The notes under the pieces: model-generated
What the model was told of the DNA's origin: nothing
The model's database searches: none
The model's input: the letters and a program-made list of their open reading frames with translations, nothing else
Translations under genes and position numbers: made by a program
Shown: piece after piece, positions 1 through 7,300 of the stretch
Numbering within the stretch: position 1 is the first letter of the stretch
How the letters are laid out: every line of letters starts with the position of its first letter
From: a virus
Length of the DNA: 40,059 nucleotides
Virus record (IMG/VR): IMGVR_UViG_3300008110_000309
Coordinates: 1 to 40,059 of that record
Direction: 5' to 3' (one strand)

Positions 1-765
1 CCCCCGGTCAAGCTGTCGACCACGCCCCACTCCCTACTCGAACGAGTCCTCAAACTCTACACGGCGCAAGTGTCCAAGCGCAACGTCATGCTGGTCGGCC
101 CCGCTGGTTCGGGCAAGACGACCCTCGCCGAACAGCTTGCCGAAGTGCTGAACACCACCTTCGCGGCCATCTCTTGCTCCCCCGGCATGAGCGAGACCAA
201 GGTGCTGGGTCGCGTCACCCCTCGCATCACTGGTGATGAGGCCAGCGTGTACGAGACGACTCCCATCGTCGAGGCGTACGTCAATGGCGGCGTGATTCTC
301 TTCGACGAGCTGGACAACGCCGACGCGAGCATCTTGACGGCGTTCAACTCCATGCTGGCCAACGGGTACGTCATGCTCCCGAATGGCAAGCGCGTCACCC
401 GTCACGAGGCCACCCTCATCATCGGCACGGCAAACACTTACGGACACGGGGCCGACCGCATCTACGTCGGTCGAAACGCCCTCGACGGAGCCACGCTCGA
501 CCGATTCACTGGCACGACCCTCAACATGGACTACGACAAGGGCGTCGAGACTTCGCTCTGCCCCGAGGACGAGATTCGCCAGTTTGTCTGGGACATTCGC
601 GACAATGTTCGCAATGCCAAGCTTCGCCGCATCGTCTCCACCCGCTTCCTCATGTCGGTGCGGACGCTGTACCTGTCCGGTATCGAGCGCACCATCAAGG
701 CGGCGGCAAAGGCTTGCGCGACTGGCTGGACGGACACCGACCTTCGCACCGCCGGCATCGCGTAA
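1..765 (+). CDS. AAA+ ATPase, MoxR/CbbQ-like (5' end outside window)
   Basis: This is a nucleotide-binding chaperone-type ATPase. The reading frame is open from the first base of the window, so the gene begins upstream; a GTG at position 70 lies just before the P-loop and would delete the helix in front of it. A Walker A motif (GPAGSGKTT) follows at about residues 33-41 of the visible product, and a Walker B (VILFDELDNAD) near residue 100. A sensor-1-like segment (LIIGTANTYG) and an Arg-rich C-terminal lid follow. MoxR-family ATPases usually act with a von Willebrand-like partner encoded next door. Here the next gene starts 26 nt downstream on the same strand and is the natural candidate partner. 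The ATPase call is secure; the MoxR assignment is inferred from motif spacing and context. Confidence 0.85.
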   Translation, partial: PPVKLSTTPHSLLERVLKLYTAQVSKRNVMLVGPAGSGKTTLAEQLAEVLNTTFAAISCSPGMSETKVLGRVTPRITGDEASVYETTPIVEAYVNGGVILFDELDNADASILTAFNSMLANGYVMLPNGKRVTRHEATLIIGTANTYGHGADRIYVGRNALDGATLDRFTGTTLNMDYDKGVETSLCPEDEIRQFVWDIRDNVRNAKLRRIVSTRFLMSVRTLYLSGIERTIKAAAKACATGWTDTDLRTAGIA

Positions 766-791
766 TCACCCACCCACACGAGGACACGACC

Positions 792-1664
792 ATGATTCAG
801 GCTCCCGAGAAGATTGACCACCTCGCTGTCATCACGCTCGACTTTGACGACCTCATGCAGATTCGCGACACCCCAGCCCCCGAGTACAACGTCACCCGTG
901 CGGAGTACGCCGACGACTTCGACAAGCGGTGCGCCAAAGACCCGAAGTGGTTCGGCAACGTGGCAAGCGAGAGCGAGGCTCTGGCCCTCATCGACATGGG
1001 CTGGCCGACCGGGGTCGAGCGGAGTTCCGCCATCACCAGCTCGCTCGACGGACAGATTGCCGCCGTCGAAGCCTTCCGTCGCCGCCCTCGCTGGGGCGAG
1101 GATGGCGAGGAGATGAGCGTCGACCGCGCACTTGCCGGGGACTGGGACACCGCCTTCCTGGACTTGCCCAAGGTTCGCACCAACGGGAGCCGCATCATCA
1201 CGATTGCCGGGCCGATGGGCGGCGATTGCTCCCGCAAGGCCGAGGAGCTGTTCTGGAACGGCGTCCAGCTCATGGTCGTGTCTGACATGCTCGAAGCATC
1301 CGGCTATCAGACCGAAGTCTGGGGCATCAACCTCTGCCGCCAGTGGCAAGGCTCGGTCGACTCCATCGTGGCCGTGCGAGCCAAGGCGGTCGGCGAACCG
1401 CTCCGACTCGACACCATGGCAAGCGTGTTCGCTCACGCTGGCATCTTCCGCACCTTCGGATTCAGTGCGATGGCGCGAATCAAGACGCCCGTCGGCGAGG
1501 GGTTCGGCTCTCCCATCATGAGCATTGCCAACATGCAGACCCGCCTCAACGAAGCCGCCTACCACGGCTGGATGCCCGAGTGCAATGTCGTCATGGGCAA
1601 TGCGTGGAAGCGGCAGGAAGCCATCGACAGCATCACGGCCACGCTGGCCAAGGCCACCCGATAG
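792..1664 (+). CDS. Phage protein of unknown function, possible partner of the AAA+ ATPase
   Basis: The product has 290 residues. The ATG at 792 follows an AGGACACGACC leader with AGGA about 8 nt upstream; the longer frame from 714 would overlap the ATPase gene and is less likely. The N-terminal half is acidic and rich in Asp/Glu. The C-terminal half has alternating hydrophobic strands and helices (RIITIAGPMGG, then a helix and GYQTEVWGINLC), which resembles the Rossmann-like core of phage proteins found beside MoxR ATPases (DUF7192-like, from memory). No MIDAS metal motif is visible. It follows the ATPase gene with a 26-nt gap, so the two are probably cotranscribed. A role as a VWA-like adaptor is inference only. 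Confidence 0.55.
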   Translation: MIQAPEKIDHLAVITLDFDDLMQIRDTPAPEYNVTRAEYADDFDKRCAKDPKWFGNVASESEALALIDMGWPTGVERSSAITSSLDGQIAAVEAFRRRPRWGEDGEEMSVDRALAGDWDTAFLDLPKVRTNGSRIITIAGPMGGDCSRKAEELFWNGVQLMVVSDMLEASGYQTEVWGINLCRQWQGSVDSIVAVRAKAVGEPLRLDTMASVFAHAGIFRTFGFSAMARIKTPVGEGFGSPIMSIANMQTRLNEAAYHGWMPECNVVMGNAWKRQEAIDSITATLAKATR

Positions 1665-1775
1665 GATGAGCGCACGGGATTGGGGCGCAACCGACATGAC
1701 TCTCACTCGCCACTGCGCTCGTAAGGCGGCAACCCTCCTTCATCAATGGTCGACCTCGCAATCCCACCGCTCTCC

Positions 1776-1811
1776 CACCTATGTCAAGGGTATAAACCCT
1801 TGACATAGGTG
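1776..1811. repeat. Perfect 16-bp inverted repeat overlapping a promoter -35 box
   Basis: The left arm (1776-1791, CACCTATGTCAAGGGT) and right arm (1796-1811) are exact reverse complements around a 4-nt ATAA loop. The right arm contains the TTGACA -35 box of the promoter at 1800-1828. It could be a terminator for the upstream ATPase operon, although no T-run follows, or an operator or hairpin controlling the downstream operon. A sister structure lies at 39758-39794. Confidence 0.8.
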
Positions 1812-1828
1812 CCTGACCCAGTTATCAT
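1800..1828 (+). promoter_or_regulatory. Sigma-70-type promoter for the 1886-3611 operon
   Basis: TTGACA at 1800-1805, a 17-bp spacer, and TATCAT at 1823-1828. The first gene of the operon starts 58 nt beyond the -10 box. The -35 box sits in the right arm of a perfect palindrome, which suggests regulation. Confidence 0.75.
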
Positions 1829-1885
1829 TCCCATTGCCAAGCGGCACCCCGTCGCTTGGTGTAGCCCAACCACCCGGAGGTAGGT

Positions 1886-2170
1886 ATGAGCGAGCAGAAG
1901 AGCCGTATCGTCGAGGTCGACATCAACCGCACCGTTACGTTCTCGCGGCGCATCACCGCCATCGTCCCGGCGCACTGGACGGACGATGAGGTCGAGACCC
2001 GGATTGCCGAGGAGGTGGCCATGAACAGCGACGCCTACATCGACGCGAACAACTGCGACTTCGACGACTGGCAGGACGCGGAGCTGGACAGCGGGTTCGA
2101 TGTCGTCAGCGACAATCCCACGGACGAGGACGAGGAGTTCACGGACATGGACTTGCGTGGGGATGCGTGA
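1886..2170 (+). CDS. Small acidic phage protein, unknown function
   Basis: The product has 94 residues and is first in its operon. The ATG is preceded by a strong GGAGG ribosome site (1876-1880). The N-terminus (about residues 7-30) looks like two beta strands with basic residues. The C-terminal half is strikingly acidic (DNPTDEDEEFTDMD). Acidic small early proteins are often host-inhibitory or DNA-mimic proteins, but nothing here shows that directly. Its TGA overlaps the ATG of the next gene by one base (TGATG at 2168-2172). Confidence 0.7.
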   Translation: MSEQKSRIVEVDINRTVTFSRRITAIVPAHWTDDEVETRIAEEVAMNSDAYIDANNCDFDDWQDAELDSGFDVVSDNPTDEDEEFTDMDLRGDA

Positions 2171-2373
2171 TGGAGTACACGGCAAGTTGCGGACACATCA
2201 CGCTCCGGGTCTACGTTGGACCCGGAGTACCCAACCTCTCCATCGAGGACAACGACAGCAACGTCGGCGTCTGCATCCGAGCGACCGACATCACCACCAT
2301 CAAGCTCTTGCGGCAATCACTCACGCACATCGTTGACACCCACAAGCACCGAGAGGAGCAGAGCAATGACTGA
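2170..2373 (+). CDS. Small phage protein, unknown function
   Basis: The product has 67 residues and is not recognised. The ATG at 2170 overlaps the stop of the previous gene by one base, so translation is probably coupled. The sequence has a beta-rich N-terminal half (MEYTASCGHITLRVYVGPG) and a helical, His/Lys-rich C-terminus. A single Cys-Gly-His near residue 7 is not enough to call a metal site. The gene overlaps the next start by 8 nt. Confidence 0.6.
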   Translation: MEYTASCGHITLRVYVGPGVPNLSIEDNDSNVGVCIRATDITTIKLLRQSLTHIVDTHKHREEQSND

Positions 2374-2833
2374 CGCCGAGATGGTCGAAGCCTTCCTCCG
2401 TGACACCATCACGGAGCAGAAGCGCAACCTGCAAGCCGAGCTGGTCGAGGCCATGTCCGGGTACGAGCCTGACGCCATGACGCAAGCCATCGCCTTCGCC
2501 ATGTTCGCGTCAGCCACCTCCGTGATTGCCAACGCACTTGGCAAGAACCCGATGAAGATTCTCGACGCCCAGACGAGCGAGGCCCGAGAGGTCGAGGAGT
2601 TGCCGCACGATATCCTCGACGCCATGGCACAGGCCTCCATCGTCCTTGCGCTGGGGCGTGACGAGGACAAGCATTCCCCGCTGTACTATGTGCAGGAGCT
2701 GGTCGGGCTGGTGTGTGCCGAGGAAGGGACCGCCGCCGAGCAGATGCGCGCCGACTTCGAGGAGCGGTGCGACAAGCATACGGCACACGCACTGGACAAC
2801 GTTCGCAAGCGCAAGCACATCACCGCCATCTAA
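2366..2833 (+). CDS. Helical phage protein, paralog of the following gene
   Basis: The product has 155 residues. I chose the ATG at 2366 because a GAGAGGAGC ribosome site precedes it and it overlaps the prior stop by only 8 nt; the frame extends further upstream but through the previous gene. The protein is almost entirely helical. The block around residues 90-105 (AMAQASIVLALGRDED) matches the corresponding block of the next gene (AIEGAAFVAAIGRDES), so the two look like a diverged tandem duplication. Function is unknown. Confidence 0.7.
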   Translation: MTDAEMVEAFLRDTITEQKRNLQAELVEAMSGYEPDAMTQAIAFAMFASATSVIANALGKNPMKILDAQTSEAREVEELPHDILDAMAQASIVLALGRDEDKHSPLYYVQELVGLVCAEEGTAAEQMRADFEERCDKHTAHALDNVRKRKHITAI

Positions 2834-2848
2834 CCAGAGGACACACCC

Positions 2849-3259
2849 ATGAGCGAGTTCACGCCCGAGCAGAACCAGAACCTGACCGCCCGTACCGACG
2901 AGCTGATGCGCCACATGCACGGCAAGCTCCCGGATATGAACACCCTCAACGCCATGAAGATGCTCGCCAACGTCTTTATGAACAACGTCAAGGCGGTCGA
3001 CCCGGAGTTGGCCGAGCGCGAGGGGCTGATGGGGGCAATCGAAGGTGCGGCATTCGTTGCCGCGATTGGCCGAGACGAGTCGGTCGCTCCGTTCGAGTAC
3101 CTGAAAATCATGGCCCTTGCTCTCTTCTCCGAGCCGTCGGAAGCGTACGGGGCCAAGCTGAAGATGTACGATGACGCGATTGCCTGCGTCAAGGCTGGCA
3201 AGCATGTCGCCGCCATCTCCATCCCGGAGCGCAACACCGACGAGGGGGCCGAGTCGTGA
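2849..3259 (+). CDS. Helical phage protein, paralog of the preceding gene
   Basis: The product has 136 residues. The ATG at 2849 follows an AGAGGACAC ribosome site with a 15-nt gap after the previous gene. It shares the A-x-x-x-A-x-x-V-x-A-[IL]-GRDE block and the general helical layout with the upstream gene (2366-2833). No catalytic motif is seen. Its TGA overlaps the GTG of the next small gene (GTGA at 3256-3259). Confidence 0.7.
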   Translation: MSEFTPEQNQNLTARTDELMRHMHGKLPDMNTLNAMKMLANVFMNNVKAVDPELAEREGLMGAIEGAAFVAAIGRDESVAPFEYLKIMALALFSEPSEAYGAKLKMYDDAIACVKAGKHVAAISIPERNTDEGAES

Positions 3260-3411
3260 CCCGAGTGCCGCTCACCGGGACGAATTGCCCCGCTTGCCGA
3301 TGGGACGAGAACTACCCCGCCAAAGAAGACGACGACGGCCGAACGCTGGCCGTCGAATGTGGGCGCGGGGACTGCGGGTTCGTTGGCCACCTTGACCTTT
3401 TCACCATATGA
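3256..3411 (+). CDS. Zinc-ribbon-like small protein
   Basis: This is a 51-residue product that simple ORF length cutoffs would miss. It starts with GTG overlapping the upstream stop (GTGA), and its own TGA overlaps the next ATG (ATGA at 3408-3411), so it is locked into the operon on both sides. It has two cysteine pairs, CPAC near residue 11 and CGRGDC near residue 38, separated by an acidic segment. That arrangement fits a small zinc ribbon. Function is unknown; nucleic-acid or protein binding would be usual for this fold. Confidence 0.65.
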   Translation: MTRVPLTGTNCPACRWDENYPAKEDDDGRTLAVECGRGDCGFVGHLDLFTI

Positions 3412-3611
3412 CCATGCTTAACGACAGCCATCGCGAATACCTTGAGGCTCTGCGCGACTCCGGCAAGACCAACATGTACGCCGCTGGGTCGTGGCTTCAG
3501 GACCAGTTTGGCTTGAGCCGGGACGATGCCCGCGTCATCCTGGTGCAGTGGATGGTCGAGAAGCAGACGGGCAAGGAAGTGAAGCCAGCTAGCCAGCTCG
3601 GCAAGAAGTAG
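3408..3611 (+). CDS. Small conserved-type phage protein
   Basis: The product has 67 residues. The layout EYLEALRDSG-TNM-A---L---FGLSR-DAR-IL--WM is a pattern I recognise from small hypothetical proteins in many phages; no function is assigned to them. The segment QFGLSRDDARVILVQWM looks like a single helix-turn-helix-like helical pair. The gene is last in the rightward operon and ends 10 nt before a strong hairpin. The ATG at 3408 overlaps the preceding stop. Confidence 0.7.
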   Translation: MTMLNDSHREYLEALRDSGKTNMYAAGSWLQDQFGLSRDDARVILVQWMVEKQTGKEVKPASQLGKK

Positions 3612-3621
3612 CGGCAAGCGA

Positions 3622-3654
3622 CAGGGGTAGTGGTCTAGCTGACCACTACCCCTG
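3622..3654. terminator. Bidirectional hairpin between convergent operons
   Basis: The arms CAGGGGTAGTGGTC (3622-3635) and its exact complement (3641-3654) flank a 5-nt TAGCT loop. It sits between the rightward gene ending at 3611 and the leftward RusA-like gene, whose TAG stop (3646-3648) lies inside the right arm. No strong U-run follows on either side, so it may act as an mRNA-end stabiliser or a weak terminator. Confidence 0.65.
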
Positions 3655-4005
3655 AATCGCTTCCAGCTCTAACTCTACGCGAGGATTGGCGCGGTCTATT
3701 CCGCCCACCCGATAGGTGACCTCAACTAACTGCACATCATCCCCGTAGCAGACGCCTTCGAGTGCGTCATGCAAACCCTTGGCGAAGAAGAGGAGGTCAC
3801 GCCTCCGCTTGTCAGGCCAGTAGGCCACGCCACGGAGACGGATGGGACCGACGATGCAGTCGTCCTTGACCTGCGCTCTGGCCAGCACATGCATGGCGTC
3901 CTTTCGCTGGCGGTATCGCTTGGACAGGAGCAAGCGACCACGAACCATGCCACCGATACGTTCGTTATCTCTGGCAAGCAAGCCATAGGGGATGACCAGT
4001 TTCAC
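3646..4005 (-). CDS. rusA: RusA-like Holliday junction resolvase, divergent active site
   Basis: The product has 119 residues, the normal length for RusA endonucleases, which cut four-way DNA junctions during phage recombination and packaging. The core P-DKRRRD-LL-FF-AK-GLHDALEG-----DD-Q (residues 64-92) matches the family pattern in which RRDLDN, a Lys, and a DD pair form the site. Asp70, Lys76 and the 89-90 Asp pair are present, but the usual second Asp and Asn are Leu72 and Phe73. It may be inactive or use altered metal binding. It is the last gene of the leftward replication operon, and its ATG overlaps the preceding stop (ATGA at 4002-4005). Confidence 0.75.
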   Translation of the reverse strand: MKLVIPYGLLARDNERIGGMVRGRLLLSKRYRQRKDAMHVLARAQVKDDCIVGPIRLRGVAYWPDKRRRDLLFFAKGLHDALEGVCYGDDVQLVEVTYRVGGIDRANPRVELELEAIQG

Positions 4006-4283
4006 AGGGAGAACCCGATACGCCGCGCCTCGGGGGGCAGGGCGTAGTCGTCGCCATCCACCTCGTCCGGTATCTCGATGACGCCGCCATGAAGCTGACC
4101 GCCGTCGACCACCAGCTCGTCATAGCCAGCCGCCACCAGCATGCGGAGGGTCTTCAGCAACTCCATTGCCACCACGCCCGCGTCGACCGCAGGGACATCG
4201 GCAATCTCAATGGCCAGCCCGTTGCGAACCACGGACACGTTGGCCTTTCGGTTCGTGAATACGTTCGTTTGCTTTCTTGCCAT
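4002..4283 (-). CDS. Small phage protein, unknown function
   Basis: The product has 93 residues. The ATG at 4283 is preceded by a GAGGTGCC ribosome site on the minus strand, although this makes the gene overlap the 3' end of the metallophosphoesterase gene by 77 nt in another frame. The start is basic (MARKQTNVFTNRK), the middle is helical and the C-terminus is acidic. No motif is recognised. The stop overlaps the start of the RusA-like gene. Confidence 0.6.
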   Translation of the reverse strand: MARKQTNVFTNRKANVSVVRNGLAIEIADVPAVDAGVVAMELLKTLRMLVAAGYDELVVDGGQLHGGVIEIPDEVDGDDYALPPEARRIGFSL

Positions 4284-5613
4284 GAGGCACCTCGCGCGGG
4301 GTCGCCATCGTCATGCCCACCAGACAGCCAGACTCATGGTAAAAATAACTCTCCATCCCCCGCACCGCACCCACGAATCCCTCAGCCGCATGCCACCCGT
4401 CAGGCGGACACAGGGCAGGGGCCGTTCGAACCACCACCCCGGCGATCGTTTGCACTTCACCGATGCTGTGTAAATGTCCGGTGTGAATCTCCCGACAGGT
4501 CGATGCGCCCCATTCCAGCGGGGCCTCGGCGGCCATCAGCTCACCCAACCGCTTGCGCGCCTTGTCCCCGTGGGCCGCCCCGATGAGGCACTTGCCATGC
4601 CGGATGTACTTCCGGGTGGTGCCGCGCTCGTCGATTCGCACCCGCTTGTCATTGCGGAAGTAGGCCGATAGGATTTGCCGCAGGGCGGTGGTCAGCACCG
4701 CGTCATGGTTCCCCGGCACCAGCACGACCTCGGTCGGGACGGACATCGCGCTCGACTCCACCATGTCGAACAGCACCGCCGCCCCGGACTCAATCATCTT
4801 CTCGATGCGGCCATCTCGGTCGAGGGCCGTGCCGCCCGTCGTCTGGCCATGCGGCGTGTCGTAATGGAAGTAGTCGCCCAGCATGAGAATCACGCGACGC
4901 TCCACCTGGCGCGCGTCGCCGTCGGCAATCAACTCCTCAATCGACTCGCGCAGAAGCCGGGTCGCAATGGCAATGTCGTAGTCCTGCCAGCCCGTCTCGC
5001 GGGACCAAGCGTACTTGCCAACGTGCGGGTCGGCCACCACGATGACTTGCATGACCCCGGTGCCGGACTTGCGGAGCGGCGGACGAACCCTTGCGTGCCG
5101 CACGCCAGACATCGCCCCGGCAATCATCGCCTCGACCTGTTCAAGCACAGACGGCCCCGCCTTCGGGCGGAGCCGGACGAACACGCGGTGCAGTTCGGTG
5201 ATTTGCGGAGCGCCATCCTCCCCGCGCGTGGCCGTTTCGTACTTGGTGGCCTCGCTCTTCTCGACCTCGAATCGGGTCAGGTCGGCGCCAATGTGCGCCA
5301 GTAGGTCGTCGACGGAACGGATGCGTCGGCCCAGACTCCGGGCCTCGGTCGCCCCGTCGCAATCGCGTTGCTCCACCTCCTGCTCCACGGACGGCGGGGC
5401 GGCAACGGCAGGGCGGGCAATCCGGCCCACCTTCACATGGTTCTTGCGCCGCTTGTTGCTGACCGCCGCCTCGGTACGCAGAGGGACATTGCCGTGGAAC
5501 TCCCGGTTCAATGCTTCGGCAACCCCTGACGCGGACACGCCGTTAGCCGTCAGCGTCAGGAACCTAGCGTACTCTTCAGGCGACCAAGGCGTATGGTCGG
5601 TTCGGATGCCCAT
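4207..5613 (-). CDS. Metallophosphoesterase with N-terminal helix-turn-helix domain
   Basis: The product has 468 residues. A calcineurin-type two-metal phosphoesterase core is clear: DPH (195-197), GD (246-247), GNHD (301-304), HGD (348-350) and GHLH (379-382), in the family order. Residues 8-57 (WSPEEYARFLTLTANGVSAS, then a second helix and NKRRKNH) look like a Myb/SANT- or HTH-like DNA-binding segment, so the substrate is probably nucleic acid, as with SbcD/Mre11-type or phage DNA phosphoesterases. A hydrophilic linker joins the two parts. It lies in the replication operon between helicase and resolvase. Nuclease activity is inferred, not shown. Confidence 0.8.
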   Translation of the reverse strand: MGIRTDHTPWSPEEYARFLTLTANGVSASGVAEALNREFHGNVPLRTEAAVSNKRRKNHVKVGRIARPAVAAPPSVEQEVEQRDCDGATEARSLGRRIRSVDDLLAHIGADLTRFEVEKSEATKYETATRGEDGAPQITELHRVFVRLRPKAGPSVLEQVEAMIAGAMSGVRHARVRPPLRKSGTGVMQVIVVADPHVGKYAWSRETGWQDYDIAIATRLLRESIEELIADGDARQVERRVILMLGDYFHYDTPHGQTTGGTALDRDGRIEKMIESGAAVLFDMVESSAMSVPTEVVLVPGNHDAVLTTALRQILSAYFRNDKRVRIDERGTTRKYIRHGKCLIGAAHGDKARKRLGELMAAEAPLEWGASTCREIHTGHLHSIGEVQTIAGVVVRTAPALCPPDGWHAAEGFVGAVRGMESYFYHESGCLVGMTMATPREVPHGKKANERIHEPKGQRVRGSQRAGH

Positions 5614-5784
5614 ACCTCTCCGGGGCAGAGGGGATGGCGGCTGGCACCGCGAGGGGAGGAACGGACCTCGCCCTTACGAGTGCGGTGGAACGGGTGGTGT
5701 TCGGGGGAGTCGGGCGCATGTCAAACCCGTGCCGCAAGCGGCAACCCGCACCTCGCTGTCGCACCCCGATGCCAGCGCGCCGTG
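5614..5784. other. Gap between helicase and phosphoesterase genes
   Basis: This is a 171-nt stretch within the leftward operon. It holds a 6-bp GC hairpin (5730-5743, TGCCGC-AA-GCGGCA) and one TTGACA on the minus strand (5724-5719) with no convincing -10 box 16-18 bp further on. It could be a weak terminator or processing site after the helicase gene. Confidence 0.4.
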
Positions 5785-7107
5785 CTATGCATGCATCAAT
5801 ATATCATTACGTCTCATGACTGCGCCAGCCTTTCGCTCCTCTGGCGACAGATAATCCGTGTACTCGCCGCGCTCCCACGCCAGCAAGCGCACCGACCCCA
5901 CGCGGTCGCCATAATGCCGATGCTTCATGACGTTGACCTGTGAGGTGTACGGCTCCTCGATGGTGTGAATCTCCTTGATGCGGTCGCGCACTGCCTTCAG
6001 CTCCTCCTTCGTCACATCCTTGCGAATGGCGCGCGCCAGCCCAAGCATGAACGTGGCAACCTCCTTCTTGTGCCCGCCTTGCTTGATGTATTCTTCTCGC
6101 ACCGGCCGATGCGACCGAAGGAAGTCCTGCGACAGACCCTGCTGGTTGAGCTGGGTGGCGACAAGAAACCTGACCCCGGTAGATTTGGCCAGCTCCAGCA
6201 TGGACGCGACCACTTGCCGAGACTGCCCGTGCAGGTCGCCCGTTCCCTCCACATGGTCGATGTGGTCGATGATGAATACGTCGGCGCCCCACTCAGCCGC
6301 CTCATGCGCCATCGTCCGCAATCCCTTGACATCCACAAAGCTGGCGTCCGCACAGCGCAGGTAGTCGATGCGCTCCTCCTGCTCCTTGAGTGCGGCCTGA
6401 ACCTTGGCGCGCACCGACTGGCCATCCGGCTTGGTCAGGTACTCGCCACTGACCACATCCCCCGGCAAAAGGCCAGCCTCCCGCGCCGCCCACTGCAAGC
6501 GGAGCTGATGCGCCGGAAGCTCGAACCCCGCGTAGTAGACCTTGCGCCCAGCCCCCACCCAGCGACGGGCCAGCGTGGACAGCAGGGTGGTCTTGCCGCT
6601 GTTGCTGGCGGCGGCGAGAAAGTCAATCTCCCCCGGCGACCAGCCGCCGCGCAGTCTGGCAAGTGTGGCAATCGGGTACGTCATGACGCTTGATGGGTCG
6701 CGCTCCAGGACCGAGTGCGCCAGCTCGACTTGCCGCCGCTGTGCCGTGCCAGCCGCATCGTCGACCGCCGCCGCCAACTCCCGCAGAGAGCGGAGCCACT
6801 GCAAGCATCGCTCGGCCATACTGCCGCCGCCAATGAACACATCGTGCAACAGCTCGGACACATACTCCGCACCACCCGCATGCTTCTCGGCCTCGTAGCT
6901 CCGCAGGAAAGCAAGGATGGTCAGCGGGTCAACGACCTGCCCACGCCCGACCATGGCTGTCATCGCTCGCCACAGCACCTGATGCCGCTTGTCGAGAAAA
7001 TCCTTCTTGTCCAGCCCCGCCTTGAGCAGTTCGTCCACCGCCTGAGGCTCTTGCAAACAGGCACACAGGATGGCGCGCTCCAGTGACTCGCGTTCGTGAT
7101 TCGACAT
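5785..7107 (-). CDS. dnaB: Replicative DNA helicase, DnaB-like
   Basis: The product has 440 residues, close to the usual length of DnaB. The N-terminal domain (residues 1-115) has the helical DnaB-N pattern (ERAILCACLQEPQAVDELL). The RecA-like domain carries Walker A AASNSGKTT (166-174), Walker B VFIIDHIDHV (277-286) and a downstream ATQLNQ sensor motif. This hexameric 5'-3' helicase would unwind DNA at the phage fork. No primase or polymerase is seen nearby, so those must come from the host or lie outside the window. About 170 nt without a gene separate it from the downstream phosphoesterase gene. Confidence 0.9.
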   Translation of the reverse strand: MSNHERESLERAILCACLQEPQAVDELLKAGLDKKDFLDKRHQVLWRAMTAMVGRGQVVDPLTILAFLRSYEAEKHAGGAEYVSELLHDVFIGGGSMAERCLQWLRSLRELAAAVDDAAGTAQRRQVELAHSVLERDPSSVMTYPIATLARLRGGWSPGEIDFLAAASNSGKTTLLSTLARRWVGAGRKVYYAGFELPAHQLRLQWAAREAGLLPGDVVSGEYLTKPDGQSVRAKVQAALKEQEERIDYLRCADASFVDVKGLRTMAHEAAEWGADVFIIDHIDHVEGTGDLHGQSRQVVASMLELAKSTGVRFLVATQLNQQGLSQDFLRSHRPVREEYIKQGGHKKEVATFMLGLARAIRKDVTKEELKAVRDRIKEIHTIEEPYTSQVNVMKHRHYGDRVGSVRLLAWERGEYTDYLSPEERKAGAVMRRNDILMHA

Positions 7108-7135
7108 GCACGGCTCCGTCCTACGGGTGAATGGG

Positions 7136-7300
7136 TTACTTCAGGGAGTCCAGCATTGCCTTCGACCAGCTCTCGAACGGGCGATAGATGGTCGACGAAG
7201 CATGCATCATCGACCACACATGCCGCAAGACCCGCATGCGCTCCTCTTCGCGAATGCGCTCCTCGAAGTCTTGCGGCGACTCGTCAAAGTCCCCAGCCAT
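7136..7300 (-). CDS. Small phage protein, unknown function
   Basis: The product has 54 residues and is too short for ordinary ORF cutoffs. The ATG at 7300 overlaps the TGA of the upstream gene by one base (TGATG), the coupling style used throughout this operon. The N-terminal half is a highly charged helix (QDFEERIREEERMRVLRHVW); the C-terminal half contains Trp and Met residues. It ends 28 nt before the helicase start, a place where helicase loaders or accessory factors often lie, but no motif supports that. Confidence 0.6.
   Translation of the reverse strand: MAGDFDESPQDFEERIREEERMRVLRHVWSMMHASSTIYRPFESWSKAMLDSLK

Noticed and set aside
1759-1787. A leftward TTGACA in the left arm of the 1776-1811 palindrome
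   Set aside because: It arises by symmetry; the hexamer 17 bp further (GGATTG) is not a -10 box and no leftward gene follows.
1666-1803. A 45-codon plus frame running into the palindrome
   Set aside because: It has no ribosome site at its ATG, reads through a regulatory hairpin, and its composition is unconvincing.
4675-5304. A 209-codon plus frame opposite the phosphoesterase
   Set aside because: The minus frame carries all five phosphoesterase motifs; the plus frame is a shadow.
5696-5724. A TTGACA on the minus strand ahead of the phosphoesterase gene
   Set aside because: No -10 hexamer with more than three consensus bases lies 16-18 bp downstream.
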